Source: a virus
Virus record (IMG/VR): IMGVR_UViG_3300013126_000107
Coordinates: 1-36,250 of that record
DNA: 36,250 nt
Reading direction: 5' to 3' (one strand)
Each line of letters begins with the position of its first letter. The stretch's first letter is position 1. The position numbers and the translations under genes are program-made. The notes under the pieces were generated by a model. The model did not search any database. It saw nothing but the letters and a program-made list of their open reading frames with translations, and was not told the origin of the DNA. Of this stretch, positions 22,431-30,815 are shown piece after piece.

Positions 22431-24337
22431 TGGCGCAAGCGTTCCAAGCGCACACTCGATACTGGCAGACGGGTTACGATACCCGTTATGGTCAGTTCGC
22501 GTGGTGGGGGAATCGGGGCGGACCGCAGACGCAAGCCGACTTGCTGGACCGTCCCGCATGGGAGCGGCGCACGGGGGGCACGTTCGAGGGAACAAATCCT
22601 AGCGCCCCTGGCACCGCTACCGGATTGCCCACTGTAATCGGCGGACAGCCTTCAGACCTTGGCATTACCGCTGACCGTGTGGCGCTGTACACGATTGAAG
22701 TGCAAGACGCGGACGGCGCGGTGCTGGTGGCGAGCGTTGACTTCTTGGCGGAGGGTTCGCGGCTTGAGTTGACCCTTAACGAGGCGAGCAAGCTGACATT
22801 CAAGGTTGCCGGCGACAATGCCGCTATCGAGCATTTCATTCCAGAGAACCGACTGATACTTCGGGACCGCTGGGGTATGGCGCTTGGCCGCTTCCAGATT
22901 AGGTCGCGCGCGAGTTCGCTTGAGCAACCCGGCGCGGTGTTCATGGTAATCACTGCGCTGGACGCGCTCAGTCAACTTGGACGCGAGCCCGTGGTGACTG
23001 GTGGCACGCCGACAGCTATCACCGTACAGGCGATTGTAGAGGGCTTATTCGGCCTTCAGCAGCAGACTGTGCCGCTGTCGCTTGGCGTGATAGACCCGGC
23101 GATTGCGAATTACGAAACGGCATTTTTCGTTCAGGACACATCGATACTTGGCGCGCTTCGGGAATTGCATGCATCCATGCCGAAAGATATCGCGGGTGCG
23201 TTCTACGTCACGATGGATGGGACGTTTGAATGGCGCGTAAACATCGGCACGGAAGAAGGCACGTTCGCCATGGCGCTAACTGGCGCGCAATTCGAGATTA
23301 ACTACGATGACCAGATTAACCGGCTGTACATGTACGGACAGGGCCAAGACGCGCGCACGCGGCTGCGGCTGACTGATGCTGGGGAGGCGGAGGAATACAT
23401 TGAGGACGCGGCAAGCATCGCGTCTTATGGCTTGCTGCCTTCGATAAAGGTGGAGTCACAGATAGCGGACCCGACCGTGTTGCTCGCGGCGGCTCAGCGA
23501 ATTCTTGAGGACCGCGCGGAACCATTCGTCCGATTCTCCGGGAACATGCTTGACCTTGCCAAGGCTGACAACGGCACGATTGGGTACAATGACATCTACC
23601 TTGGCAGTAGGTACACGTTCAGTTATCCCGCGCATGATATTGCCAGCACCACGCTGAAAGTAGAGCGCATGGTGTTGAACCTTGCGAATCCGCTACCTAT
23701 CGATATCGAGATGGCAAACCGCCGGCAATCGCTCGACGACATCATCCGGTCTCTTATCCGTTCCCAGAACCCGCCGCTTGACGTGAATGACGACGGCACG
23801 CTGTACCCGACTATCGGGCGGACGTTCGACACCTTCGACTCGACAGACATTAGCCCGCGCCTTGAATTCAAGAATGGTGATTGGGCCTACGCCGAAGTAG
23901 ACGACGAAGGCACAATGAACTTCTACGATCAAGGGTTGTGGCAGCGCGTGGCTCTATACAATCAAAGCGGTATTATTTGGGGTGAGGTGCAAGACGTTTT
24001 TGATGATTACCTTGAGTGCAAAATCTGGAACGTAGTCAACGGAACACTAGGCGATACTGTGCTTGTTGCAAAGCACTACCTGTTTCAGCGCACCCCATTC
24101 GACACAGAGACGATTACCTATATTGACGGAGAGGAAATAACCTACACGGCGGACGCAACCTATCCAGAGTACAAGCGGGAGCATAATGACGGCACGAATT
24201 ACGCAGACTTCTATGTTACGCCGAACTGGTACATAGGCGAAAAAATACTTATGGCGCAAATGCAAACAAACGTTGTGGTGTCCAGCAATCGCCTAGAGTA
24301 CATGGAACTACCGTTCGGCAAGGTGTGGGCGCGATGA
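22430..24337 (+). CDS. Baseplate hub / tail-associated Tal-like protein
   Basis: A 635-residue tail-tip protein. Residues about 85-180 have the beta pattern of hub proteins (YTIEVQDADGAVLVASVDFL, then LILRDRWGMALGRFQIRSR), followed by QAIVEGLFGLQQQ and a region with INYDDQINRLYMYGQG, as in gp27/Tal-like hubs; then a helix RQSLDDIIRSLIRSQ and a beta C-terminal part with many aromatic and acidic residues. It would form the trimeric hub at the tail tip; an endopeptidase activity is not visible. It starts at ATG 22430, overlapping the TAA of the SGNH gene. Confidence 0.7.
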   Translation: MAQAFQAHTRYWQTGYDTRYGQFAWWGNRGGPQTQADLLDRPAWERRTGGTFEGTNPSAPGTATGLPTVIGGQPSDLGITADRVALYTIEVQDADGAVLVASVDFLAEGSRLELTLNEASKLTFKVAGDNAAIEHFIPENRLILRDRWGMALGRFQIRSRASSLEQPGAVFMVITALDALSQLGREPVVTGGTPTAITVQAIVEGLFGLQQQTVPLSLGVIDPAIANYETAFFVQDTSILGALRELHASMPKDIAGAFYVTMDGTFEWRVNIGTEEGTFAMALTGAQFEINYDDQINRLYMYGQGQDARTRLRLTDAGEAEEYIEDAASIASYGLLPSIKVESQIADPTVLLAAAQRILEDRAEPFVRFSGNMLDLAKADNGTIGYNDIYLGSRYTFSYPAHDIASTTLKVERMVLNLANPLPIDIEMANRRQSLDDIIRSLIRSQNPPLDVNDDGTLYPTIGRTFDTFDSTDISPRLEFKNGDWAYAEVDDEGTMNFYDQGLWQRVALYNQSGIIWGEVQDVFDDYLECKIWNVVNGTLGDTVLVAKHYLFQRTPFDTETITYIDGEEITYTADATYPEYKREHNDGTNYADFYVTPNWYIGEKILMAQMQTNVVVSSNRLEYMELPFGKVWAR

Positions 24338-25215
24338 GTTTACAAGGTTCGCCAAGTCCATACTTAGGTCAGTTGTTGGAATTTCAAACGTCATCGCGGG
24401 CAATGCGTAGGGAATTGCAGGGAATAGGTCATCTGTGCGATGGACCGGTAGGTATTGTTGCCAATGGCGGACGACTATACATATCCGGGCTAAACGCCAA
24501 AATGATTTTAAACTACGACCTTCGACTAATCGCATATATGTCTCACGCAGAAAACTTCGATGTTGTTGTTGGTTCTGGCAGATTTGCAAGGATGATACCG
24601 GTTGGAAATCAGTCAATATACCCGCAAGGAAACAGTGTAGTAGTGCTGAACAATGGTTTGCAATACGTTGATGACCTTTATATGCCTCCAGACGGTGTTG
24701 ATCGCTGTAATTTTTATGGCGGTCGCATATACTTTAACGGCTTCGGTTACAGCAAGTCATGCTTGCCTGACTTTACCGACATCCAAAACGAGCCGGACTC
24801 TATAATTGTCGCCTCCAGTATAGACGCCGACAATGATACCGGTTATATAGCTAGTGTCGACGAGGTTTTTGCTTATAACCTTACATCAAAGGCAAACACA
24901 CTGACCTTTGGTTCTGCCGGAACTGGCAACGGGCAATTTAATTCTATTGCGAATGTGGCTTTTTACGATGGAGAAATTTTCGTAATAGAAGGCAGTTTGA
25001 CGTCAACCGACAATCATCGGGTTCAGGTGTTTGATGATGCTGGCGGGTACTTGCGGCAGTGGGGGAGCTACGGAGAGAATACGCCAGGACAATTTGAAAA
25101 GTCGCAAGATATTGCAGTAGATGACGGGTTTGTTTTCACTGTTCAACTTGACGGCATGATTCAAAAGTTTGACTTGGATGGAAATGTGCTAGCATATATA
25201 AGCGGCACTTCATAG
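24334..25215 (+). CDS. NHL-repeat beta-propeller tail protein
   Basis: A 293-residue protein with NHL-type repeats: GPVGIVANGGRLYISGLNAK near the start, then FGSAGTGNGQFNSIANVAFY and HRVQVFDDAGGYLRQWGSYG followed by GQFEKSQDIAVDDGFVFTVQ and KFDLDGNVLAYI at the end. Each repeat is one blade of a propeller, and five or six blades fit the length. Propellers bind proteins or sugars. The gene is visibly more AT-rich than neighbours and uses A/T-ending codons, so it was probably acquired recently. It overlaps the hub stop (ATGA). A host-binding role is inference; no catalytic residues are seen. Confidence 0.72.
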   Translation: MSLQGSPSPYLGQLLEFQTSSRAMRRELQGIGHLCDGPVGIVANGGRLYISGLNAKMILNYDLRLIAYMSHAENFDVVVGSGRFARMIPVGNQSIYPQGNSVVVLNNGLQYVDDLYMPPDGVDRCNFYGGRIYFNGFGYSKSCLPDFTDIQNEPDSIIVASSIDADNDTGYIASVDEVFAYNLTSKANTLTFGSAGTGNGQFNSIANVAFYDGEIFVIEGSLTSTDNHRVQVFDDAGGYLRQWGSYGENTPGQFEKSQDIAVDDGFVFTVQLDGMIQKFDLDGNVLAYISGTS

Positions 25216-25224
25216 GAGCACCCC

Positions 25225-25512
25225 ATGATTGAAATCTCCCTTCCCTACGCGATAGTCGGCGTGCTGTTTGCTTGCGTGCTTAATGGATTCGTGGCTTTCG
25301 GTGGCGCATGGTTCGCGATTCGCATGAAGCTGGAGGCGCTGGTGCAACAATACGAATGGCTTGCGAACGAAGTGCGGGAACACAAGACCGCGCTGTACGG
25401 CGTCAATCTAGACAACGGGATGAGGTCGCGTATGCAGGACCAAGGCAACAGAATCGGAAACCTTGAACGCACTGTATACGATAAGCACGATAGGAGAGTG
25501 ACGCATGGATAA
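25225..25512 (+). CDS. Small membrane protein, lysis cluster
   Basis: A 95-residue protein with one hydrophobic span (YAIVGVLFACVLNGFVAFGG, about 8-30), followed by a long charged coiled-coil-like helix (KLEALVQQYEWLANEVREH). Position just before the endolysin gene suggests a holin accessory or anchor; the pattern (N-terminal span, helical cytoplasmic part) is also that of phage membrane proteins of unknown role. The TAGGAG site 8 bases upstream of the ATG supports the start. Confidence 0.6.
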   Translation: MIEISLPYAIVGVLFACVLNGFVAFGGAWFAIRMKLEALVQQYEWLANEVREHKTALYGVNLDNGMRSRMQDQGNRIGNLERTVYDKHDRRVTHG

Positions 25513-26056
25513 CCACACTTACGCGGCGTACATTTACGAATTGTGCCAGGATGCGGCATGGCAGATTTACGGGCGCACTCCGCCGAACGAGCGATACGCG
25601 GCGGCGACTACCGACCTGCTGTTCGGGACTATCGCGCACGAATCCGGCATGTTCCAGCATACGCGGCAGATGGGCTTTAGCTGGGTGTCCGACAAAGGCG
25701 CTTGGGGAATCGCTCAAACCGAGCTTAATGCACTCACCGACAGCATGGACCTGCTCGCACGAAACCCGGCGCTTGCCAAGCGTGTCGCGGTGTTCGCCAG
25801 CGGAGGCGACAAGGACGCCACACTAGACGCCATCATGAGCATGCACCCGCGCACCGTGCTGCGGCTGCTGCCGCTGTCTGACCCGCTGGCCGTGGCGTTT
25901 TGCCGGTTGCACTACTTCCGCGACCGCAACCAGATTCCAAGCGACCGCGCCAGCCAAGATGCCTACTACAAGAAAAACTATAACACCTTTCTTGGCTCCG
26001 CAAAACTTGGCGACTTCACCCGCGCGCTTGTAGCCGCAAAGGCGATGCTCGCATGA
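25505..26056 (+). CDS. Endolysin, lytic transglycosylase-like
   Basis: A 183-residue peptidoglycan hydrolase. TIAHESGMFQHTRQ (catalytic Glu at about residue 46) and KGAWGIAQTELNAL match the SLT-type transglycosylase core, in which HESG is followed by a G-x-x-G-x-x-Q strand. It would cut the glycan strand after holin opens the membrane. No signal peptide or TM segment, so it needs a holin. The start overlaps the previous stop by 8 bases; the gene ends in an ATGA overlap with the holin gene. Confidence 0.78.
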   Translation: MDNHTYAAYIYELCQDAAWQIYGRTPPNERYAAATTDLLFGTIAHESGMFQHTRQMGFSWVSDKGAWGIAQTELNALTDSMDLLARNPALAKRVAVFASGGDKDATLDAIMSMHPRTVLRLLPLSDPLAVAFCRLHYFRDRNQIPSDRASQDAYYKKNYNTFLGSAKLGDFTRALVAAKAMLA

Positions 26057-26415
26057 AGCGCCCGATACGCAGCCTATGGCGGGCGTGGCGGGCAAAGCGC
26101 CGGTACAACCGGGGAGAGTTAGACCAAAACTTTGAGGCGATGCTAGGGCAGCTTGACGCGCCCTTTTCAGACGCAACCGAAACAGGAGACACCACCATGA
26201 AACCCATAACGCAGTCCGCCACTACCGCGACCGTTGCCGGCGCCGCAGCATCTTCGGGCGGCGCAATCTACGGAGTAATCGCCTTCCTCCGCAGCGCATT
26301 CCCTGATTACATGCCGTTCGGGCCGGAGTCGGACGCCGCCGTAGTGGTAGTGGTGACAACGGTTCTCACCCCGCTGCTATCCCGCCTTGTGGCGTCCATC
26401 CGCAAGGGGGGTTGA
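26053..26415 (+). CDS. Holin-type membrane protein with probable dual start
   Basis: From ATG 26053 the product has 120 residues, from the internal ATG 26197 it has 72. The short form starts MKPITQSATTATVAGAAASS and has two hydrophobic spans (GGAIYGVIAFLRSAF and AAVVVVVTTVLTPLLSRLV) with a short loop, like class II holins. The internal start has its own AGGAG 9 bases upstream. The long form adds a 48-residue, strongly basic N-terminus (RSLWRAWRAKRRYNR), which could act as antiholin. Holins form lesions in the inner membrane to release endolysin. Alternatively the two are separate functions overlapped in one frame. Confidence 0.65.
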   Translation: MKRPIRSLWRAWRAKRRYNRGELDQNFEAMLGQLDAPFSDATETGDTTMKPITQSATTATVAGAAASSGGAIYGVIAFLRSAFPDYMPFGPESDAAVVVVVTTVLTPLLSRLVASIRKGG

Positions 26416-26466
26416 CGCCAGACCCGCGATAGGCTATCATACCGCCAGACAGTTTAACAGCCCACA

Positions 26467-26485
26467 ACGCGGTCTCCCCCCGCGT
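26467..26485 (+). other. Small GC hairpin before terminator
   Basis: ACGCGG-7 bases-CCGCGT, followed by CTTCT. It stands between the holin gene and the strong terminator and may assist it or stabilise the late message end. Confidence 0.35.
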
Positions 26486-26495
26486 CTTCTCCCCG

Positions 26496-26536
26496 CCCCG
26501 CTGGTGCCATCCCTCGCCAGCGGGGTTGTTTTTTTT
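26496..26536 (+). terminator. Strong rho-independent terminator of the late operon
   Basis: A perfect 9-bp stem CCCCGCTGG / CCAGCGGGG (26496-26504 and 26517-26525) followed directly by TTGTTTTTTTT. It closes the structural-lysis operon; the next promoter begins 2 bases later. Confidence 0.92.
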
Positions 26537-26537
26537 C

Positions 26538-26566
26538 TTGACACCCCGCCGCAGTTGTGGTAATTT
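26538..26566 (+). promoter_or_regulatory. Promoter of the second rightward operon
   Basis: Perfect TTGACA (26538-26543), 17-base spacer, TAATTT (26561-26566). The 15 bases 26557-26571 (GTGGTAATTTATCAA) are identical to those at the promoter at 31309, so both likely answer to the same factor. Confidence 0.8.
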
Positions 26567-26610
26567 ATCAATACGCCGCGCGGGGCGGCGAACGAAATAA
26601 AGGGATTAAG

Positions 26611-27414
26611 ATGGACATTCGCAGAATTAAAGTGACGCCAGATCAAGCCAAGGAATGGATTGATAACCACAAGAATTACAGGAAGCTACGAACCCATGTA
26701 GTCCAACGCTATGCAGGGGACATGAGCCGTGGAAACTGGACGGACTGCGGCGAGACCATCAAGTTTGACAGTGGAGGACAGATTACAGACGGGCAGCATC
26801 GCCTTGCAGCAATTGTTCTTTCTGGCGTGACAATTGAAATGTGGGCCGCGTTTGGCGTTGATGATGTCCGAAACATAGACTCTAACTTCGCCCGAACGCA
26901 AGCTGACGCGCTATATGCAGAAATGGGGACTGACTATTCAGACAAGATTGTGGCCATCTACAAGCGACTTGCGCTGTGCCATCTTGCAGGTATCAATAAG
27001 GTGTCACACCAGATAACAAAATCAGACGTAATTGATTTTGTGAGTGCCAATCCATTCATGCTTTCGGCAGTGGACTCTGCCGTTAAGTTGAAAAAAGACA
27101 AGGTTATCAGCATTGCTGAGGTTGGTGCCTGCATTATGCAGGCAAACTACATGGATGCTGACATTAGCATTACGGAATCTTATCTTGAAGCTATACGGTG
27201 TGGATTAGGGTTGTCAAAGGGCGACCCGGCACATACGGTTCGGGAGAAGCTAATCGTAACCAATTTTAACGGAGCATCATCACTGAAAATGCGAATGTGG
27301 TGCATACTTAGAGGCCTTCGCGCTTCCATGCTGGGGGAACGATTGACCATTCTCCGGTACGACCCAATATGCCCGATGCCATCACTGGTAAAAAAAATTA
27401 ACAAGACAGCATAA
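26611..27414 (+). CDS. ParB/Srx-like domain protein
   Basis: A 267-residue protein with the ParB-type N-terminal core: ITDGQHRLAAIVLSG (about 58-72), where DGQHRL replaces the usual ENxQR/GxHR strand, preceded by NYRKLRTHVVQRYAGDMSRG. This module binds CTP/ATP or acts as a nuclease in different proteins; this phage version has no partner ParA. The rest is helical and unassigned. First gene of the operon, with AAAGGG before the ATG. The gene is more AT-rich than its neighbours, as if acquired separately. An upstream GTG at 26557 is inside the promoter and rejected. Confidence 0.68.
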   Translation: MDIRRIKVTPDQAKEWIDNHKNYRKLRTHVVQRYAGDMSRGNWTDCGETIKFDSGGQITDGQHRLAAIVLSGVTIEMWAAFGVDDVRNIDSNFARTQADALYAEMGTDYSDKIVAIYKRLALCHLAGINKVSHQITKSDVIDFVSANPFMLSAVDSAVKLKKDKVISIAEVGACIMQANYMDADISITESYLEAIRCGLGLSKGDPAHTVREKLIVTNFNGASSLKMRMWCILRGLRASMLGERLTILRYDPICPMPSLVKKINKTA

Positions 27415-27429
27415 CCAGAAAGGGAGACC

Positions 27430-27492
27430 ATGAGCGAAGAATACTGGAAGGCAAACCGCATCGAGGTCGAGATGAAGGGAGACACGAAATGA
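27430..27492 (+). CDS. Possible 20-residue micro-protein
   Basis: MSEEYWKANRIEVEMKGDTK, with AGGGAG 4 bases before the ATG and its stop overlapping the next ATG (ATGA). Charged and helical. It may be a coupler for the following gene or a true micro-protein; only spacing supports it. Confidence 0.4.
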   Translation: MSEEYWKANRIEVEMKGDTK

Positions 27493-27734
27493 AACAGCGC
27501 AACCCCGACGCGCGGTGCGAGAATTGCCCGTATTTCGACAATACCACAGGTCGCGAGGCCGAAATGTGTCTGCGCCACGCGCCAATGCCAGCATCATGGA
27601 CTGTGTATGACGAGACCGGGAAAGCGAAGTTCGAACTATACGAATCTGATAACGGTACTTTTTACCCTCCCGCAACCTATCCAAATGCAGTCTGCGGAGA
27701 GCACCCGGAATTCTTCAAGGAGAGCATCGAATGA
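27489..27734 (+). CDS. Small cysteine-rich protein, unknown
   Basis: An 81-residue protein with CENCPYF near the start, CLRHAP and a last Cys in NAVCGEHPEFF, arranged like a small zinc- or iron-sulphur-binding module. Proteins of this pattern are common in phage early operons and unassigned. ATGA coupling on both sides. Confidence 0.6.
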   Translation: MKQRNPDARCENCPYFDNTTGREAEMCLRHAPMPASWTVYDETGKAKFELYESDNGTFYPPATYPNAVCGEHPEFFKESIE

Positions 27735-27919
27735 CACGCGGCGAACAAGCGGTAATGGAACAGGTGATTGAAGCGGCGGCGCACTTGCCGATGAACCGGA
27801 AGTCCCGCGCGAAGATGGAAGGGCTACTCCGAATCATGGAGGATTTGCAAGCATGCCGGTTTGCGTCGTATCAGGGCGACGCCAAGGTGTTGGTGCATGG
27901 CGAGGGTGCGCGCAAGTGA
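27731..27919 (+). CDS. Small helical protein, unknown
   Basis: A 62-residue helical protein (MTRGEQAVMEQVIEAAAHLP start, then RKSRAKMEGLLRIMEDLQAC). It overlaps the next gene's GTG start by 4 bases (GTGA). No family recognised; small early phage protein. Confidence 0.5.
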   Translation: MTRGEQAVMEQVIEAAAHLPMNRKSRAKMEGLLRIMEDLQACRFASYQGDAKVLVHGEGARK

Positions 27920-28803
27920 GCGGAGAAATACCAACCCCGCCGCACGTCTGGCGGCTGCACCAGTCCATAGCCAAGCAGTTGCTCCGATGCCCGATAAAGG
28001 CGAAGTCAGACTACGAGCGCCGCTTCCTTGAAGGCGGGCAGGAAAACCCAACGGACGCCATGATTGCCGGCAAGGTGCTGGAGAGGCTGATTACCGGCGG
28101 CGACCTAAACGCAATCGTCACAATCAACGCGCCAGACTACAAGACGAAAGCCGCGCGTGATGCCCGTGACGACGCGAACGCTTGCGGCATGGTGCCGATA
28201 CTGGCGCACAAACTATTGGCGCTGTACGAGGCAGCGCAGCCCATCCGCGCGCAGATTGTCGCGTCTTATCCAGAGTTCGAGTCATGCCAGTTCTTTAAGA
28301 CGCTGCAATGGGAATCGCACGGCGTGGATTGCGAGGGTGAGATTGACGCCCTGTACATGCCGAAGGAGAAGCAGGATAAGTTCCGCATCTTCGACCTGAA
28401 ATCAGCCCGGTGCGCGGACCCCAAGTTTATCGAGCGTTCAGTAATCCTGCAATACGGGTACGACATTCAGCGCGCGGCGTACACAGAAGCCGTCAACAAG
28501 CACTACCCGGAGCGAAAGAATCGCGGTGAGTTCATCTTCCTATTCTTCGAGAAAGAACCGCCGTATTGCGTCACGCCGGTTACGCTCGACGGCGGATTCG
28601 TTCAAGTCGGGGATAGCAAGTGGCGGCGCGCTAAGGCCATATGGAAAGACTGCCTAACAACCGGCGTCTGGCACGGATACGTCCCTCCAGGCATCGCGGC
28701 TACCGTAGAATGCCCGACCTACGCAATGGATGAAACCGCATACATAGACCCGCCGAACGACGGGTCGGACCTAGACGACATCTTCGGAAAGGACAGCAAG
28801 TAA
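27916..28803 (+). CDS. PD-(D/E)XK exonuclease, RecE/Exo VIII-like
   Basis: A 295-residue nuclease. Visible motif pieces are CEGEIDALYMP (Asp), RIFDLKSARCADP (the D-x-K catalytic pair) and LQYGYDIQRAAYTEAVN, the Q-x-x-x-Y helix shared by RecE- and RecB-type nucleases. It would resect double-stranded DNA ends 5' to 3' to give single strands for annealing. It is followed, with a TAATG overlap, by the Sak4-like ATPase, its expected partner. I chose GTG 27916 (GTGA overlap with the previous gene) because the upstream frame is a shadow. Members of the family are usually 280-340 residues. Confidence 0.82.
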   Translation: MSGEIPTPPHVWRLHQSIAKQLLRCPIKAKSDYERRFLEGGQENPTDAMIAGKVLERLITGGDLNAIVTINAPDYKTKAARDARDDANACGMVPILAHKLLALYEAAQPIRAQIVASYPEFESCQFFKTLQWESHGVDCEGEIDALYMPKEKQDKFRIFDLKSARCADPKFIERSVILQYGYDIQRAAYTEAVNKHYPERKNRGEFIFLFFEKEPPYCVTPVTLDGGFVQVGDSKWRRAKAIWKDCLTTGVWHGYVPPGIAATVECPTYAMDETAYIDPPNDGSDLDDIFGKDSK

Positions 28804-29891
28804 TGGCACGCACATACGAAATCGCGCCAGCAATGCGCGACCCCGCACACCCTGCGGCGCTTATCATCGGCATCGTCGCACCGTCTGGCGCTGGCAAGAC
28901 GTTGACCGGACTACGGCTTGCCGAAGGAATTAAGAGCGTCTACGGCGGCAAGGTCGGCGGCATAGACACCGAAGCAGGGCGCATGCTCCAGTACGCGCCA
29001 AATCGCGGACAGAAAGCCAACCCGCCGCACACTTTCGACTTCGACGTACTCCACATGGGGCCGCCGTTTTCCTCCAGAGACTTCATGGGCGCGATTGATG
29101 CGCTAGTGGCGAAGGGGTGCAACATCATATTTATTGACGGAATGGAGAAAGAACATACCGGCGAAGGCGGGCGGTTATCGCAAAGCGAAGCCTACATTGA
29201 TGACAAGATGCGCCAGAATCCACAATCGAAGCGCCAAGCATGGGCCGCTTCATCGTGGATTGAACCAAGCCGACAACGCCGCGAGTTGAACAATCACATC
29301 ATGCAACTTGCGCGGGACGTAGTTTTCATCTTCGCATATCAGGCCAGCGAGAAAATCGACTTTTCCGCGAAGAACGAGCGCGGGTATACATCTCCGCAAA
29401 GCACTGGATACCAAGCCGAAACGACATCATCGCTTAAGCGCCAGATGGTTATTCAGTTCCTTCTGCCGGAGTGCGGCAATGGTTGCCCTGTACTTAGGCC
29501 CGAAGCGCCGGAGGAAAAGAAGGCTGTTAAAATCGGATGGGAATTCGAGCCGTGGTTTAGCGCGGATAAGCCTATCGACGAAAGCATCGGGCGCAAGCTG
29601 GCGTTATGGGCGCGAGCCGAAGACAGCGAATCGGAGTCCGCGCCGGTCAACCATCAACCCGCAGCCGCTGTATCCAGCGAGTTCGCGGGCTGGGGATTGC
29701 TTGAGTTCATCGAATACCTTGAAGCTGCTGGCACAATGGCAGAGCTTGCCGAGAGATTCAATCAAGGCAAGGCGGCAATCAAAGACCCTGTTGAGCTTGC
29801 CGACTTTGTGCGACGCAAAGACGTAATGAAGTCGGCGCTGAAATCGAAGCCTGAATACGCGGACGATGCCGTCCCGTTCAACCCGAAGTAA
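28803..29891 (+). CDS. Sak4-like RecA-fold ATPase (AAA_24), annealing protein
   Basis: A 362-residue protein with Walker A in IVAPSGAGKTLTGLRLAE (about 24-40) and Walker B in NIIFIDGMEKEH. The N-terminal 230 residues match the Sak4/AAA_24 ATPases that act as phage single-strand annealing or RecA-like proteins beside an exonuclease. After an acidic, proline-rich linker (around 275-295) there is a helical C-terminal part with GWGLLEFIEYLEAAG. It ends in YADDAVPFNPK, with an SSB-like DDAVPF close to the end. Adjacent to the exonuclease, so both form the recombination pair. Confidence 0.8.
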   Translation: MARTYEIAPAMRDPAHPAALIIGIVAPSGAGKTLTGLRLAEGIKSVYGGKVGGIDTEAGRMLQYAPNRGQKANPPHTFDFDVLHMGPPFSSRDFMGAIDALVAKGCNIIFIDGMEKEHTGEGGRLSQSEAYIDDKMRQNPQSKRQAWAASSWIEPSRQRRELNNHIMQLARDVVFIFAYQASEKIDFSAKNERGYTSPQSTGYQAETTSSLKRQMVIQFLLPECGNGCPVLRPEAPEEKKAVKIGWEFEPWFSADKPIDESIGRKLALWARAEDSESESAPVNHQPAAAVSSEFAGWGLLEFIEYLEAAGTMAELAERFNQGKAAIKDPVELADFVRRKDVMKSALKSKPEYADDAVPFNPK

Positions 29892-29900
29892 GGATATTTC

Positions 29901-30107
29901 ATGAACATATCAGACCTGCAACACGGCGACGAGGTGTACGTAAGGGCGAAGGTAATCGCAATCGACGGCGCCAAAAAAAGCGTTTGGGTTACAACGCCTG
30001 GGGATGACATGCTCATCTTGATTGAATCTGACCTAGCGCCCGTGCAGCCCGTTGACGTGGCGCACATGATGGCCGAACAGAAAGCGAAGGAGCAAGCCGA
30101 TGCTTAG
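29901..30107 (+). CDS. Small protein, unknown
   Basis: A 68-residue protein. The front is a small beta fold (LQHGDEVYVRAKVIAIDGAK), the end an acidic helix. AAGGATATTTC precedes the ATG. No family recognised; found just after the recombination pair. Confidence 0.5.
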   Translation: MNISDLQHGDEVYVRAKVIAIDGAKKSVWVTTPGDDMLILIESDLAPVQPVDVAHMMAEQKAKEQADA

Positions 30108-30423
30108 CAATGACGCAATCGCGGCGATACTAGACCCTGAGAACAAGAACGGATGGATAGTCGCCATTCCCATGGGTGACGGCGTGTTCTCTATGCACTA
30201 CAACGGACCCGACTTCCGCGAGCGGACAGAGGCGTGGAGGTTAGAAGATTACATTACCGATAACAGATGCTACTACACGCGCTGGCCTGATAGAGTTGTC
30301 AACATGGTATCTACTTCCGTTTTTAACGAATTCGACGATACAGTTTCGTGTGCGATTAACCATAACCTTGCGCTGATAGCGGCGCTTCCAGACGCGGCTG
30401 GATACGCAAAGGAGACCGAGTAA
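30100..30423 (+). CDS. Hypothetical protein, 107 residues
   Basis: A soluble, unrecognised protein with KNGWIVAIPMGDGVFSMHYN at the front and TRWPDRVVNMVSTSVFNE in the middle. AAGGAG lies before the start; start and stop overlap the neighbours. No catalytic motif. Confidence 0.55.
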   Translation: MLSNDAIAAILDPENKNGWIVAIPMGDGVFSMHYNGPDFRERTEAWRLEDYITDNRCYYTRWPDRVVNMVSTSVFNEFDDTVSCAINHNLALIAALPDAAGYAKETE

Positions 30424-30815
30424 TGCCAAAGGTGTACATTGCAGGGCCATACAGCCACGAGAGCGCCATGATTCGGGAAAGCCGGTTCTACTCACTGACA
30501 CAGGTTGCCGCGCACCTTTGGGAACGTCGCATCACCTGCTACAGCCCGATTACCGAAGGGCATACTGTGGTGACGGTTGGCGGGAGAGACATCCCGACCG
30601 ATTGGGAGTTCTGGAAACAGCACGATACCGAGATGATAGCGCACTGCAAGGTGTTTCTCCGTGTGCTGTTGAGCGGACACGAAAAGTCTGTCGGGCTTGC
30701 GGCTGAGACGGAAATCGCGCGCTCGCTTGGCTTGCCGATTGTGGAACACTCGATTTGCGATCCAGTTGAACAGCTAGTTGCAGACATCAACGCCGCGATG
30801 GGGGGTGGCAAATGA
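30423..30815 (+). CDS. DUF1937 nucleoside-2-deoxyribosyltransferase-like protein
   Basis: A 130-residue protein with the family pattern: YIAGPYSHESAMIRESRFYS at the start, CYSPITEGHTV in the middle, then PTDWEFWKQHDTEMIAHCKV and GLAAETEIARSLGLPIV. The fold is that of nucleoside deoxyribosyltransferases, which exchange bases on deoxynucleosides, and the Glu in AAETEIA lies where the catalytic Glu falls. A nucleotide-salvage or base-modifying role fits a phage early operon; the substrate is unknown. Confidence 0.75.
   Translation: MPKVYIAGPYSHESAMIRESRFYSLTQVAAHLWERRITCYSPITEGHTVVTVGGRDIPTDWEFWKQHDTEMIAHCKVFLRVLLSGHEKSVGLAAETEIARSLGLPIVEHSICDPVEQLVADINAAMGGGK

Noticed and set aside
27853-27915. 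ATG at 27853 as start of the exonuclease
   Set aside because: Lies wholly within the previous gene and has no ribosome site; the GTG at 27916 is coupled to the previous stop.
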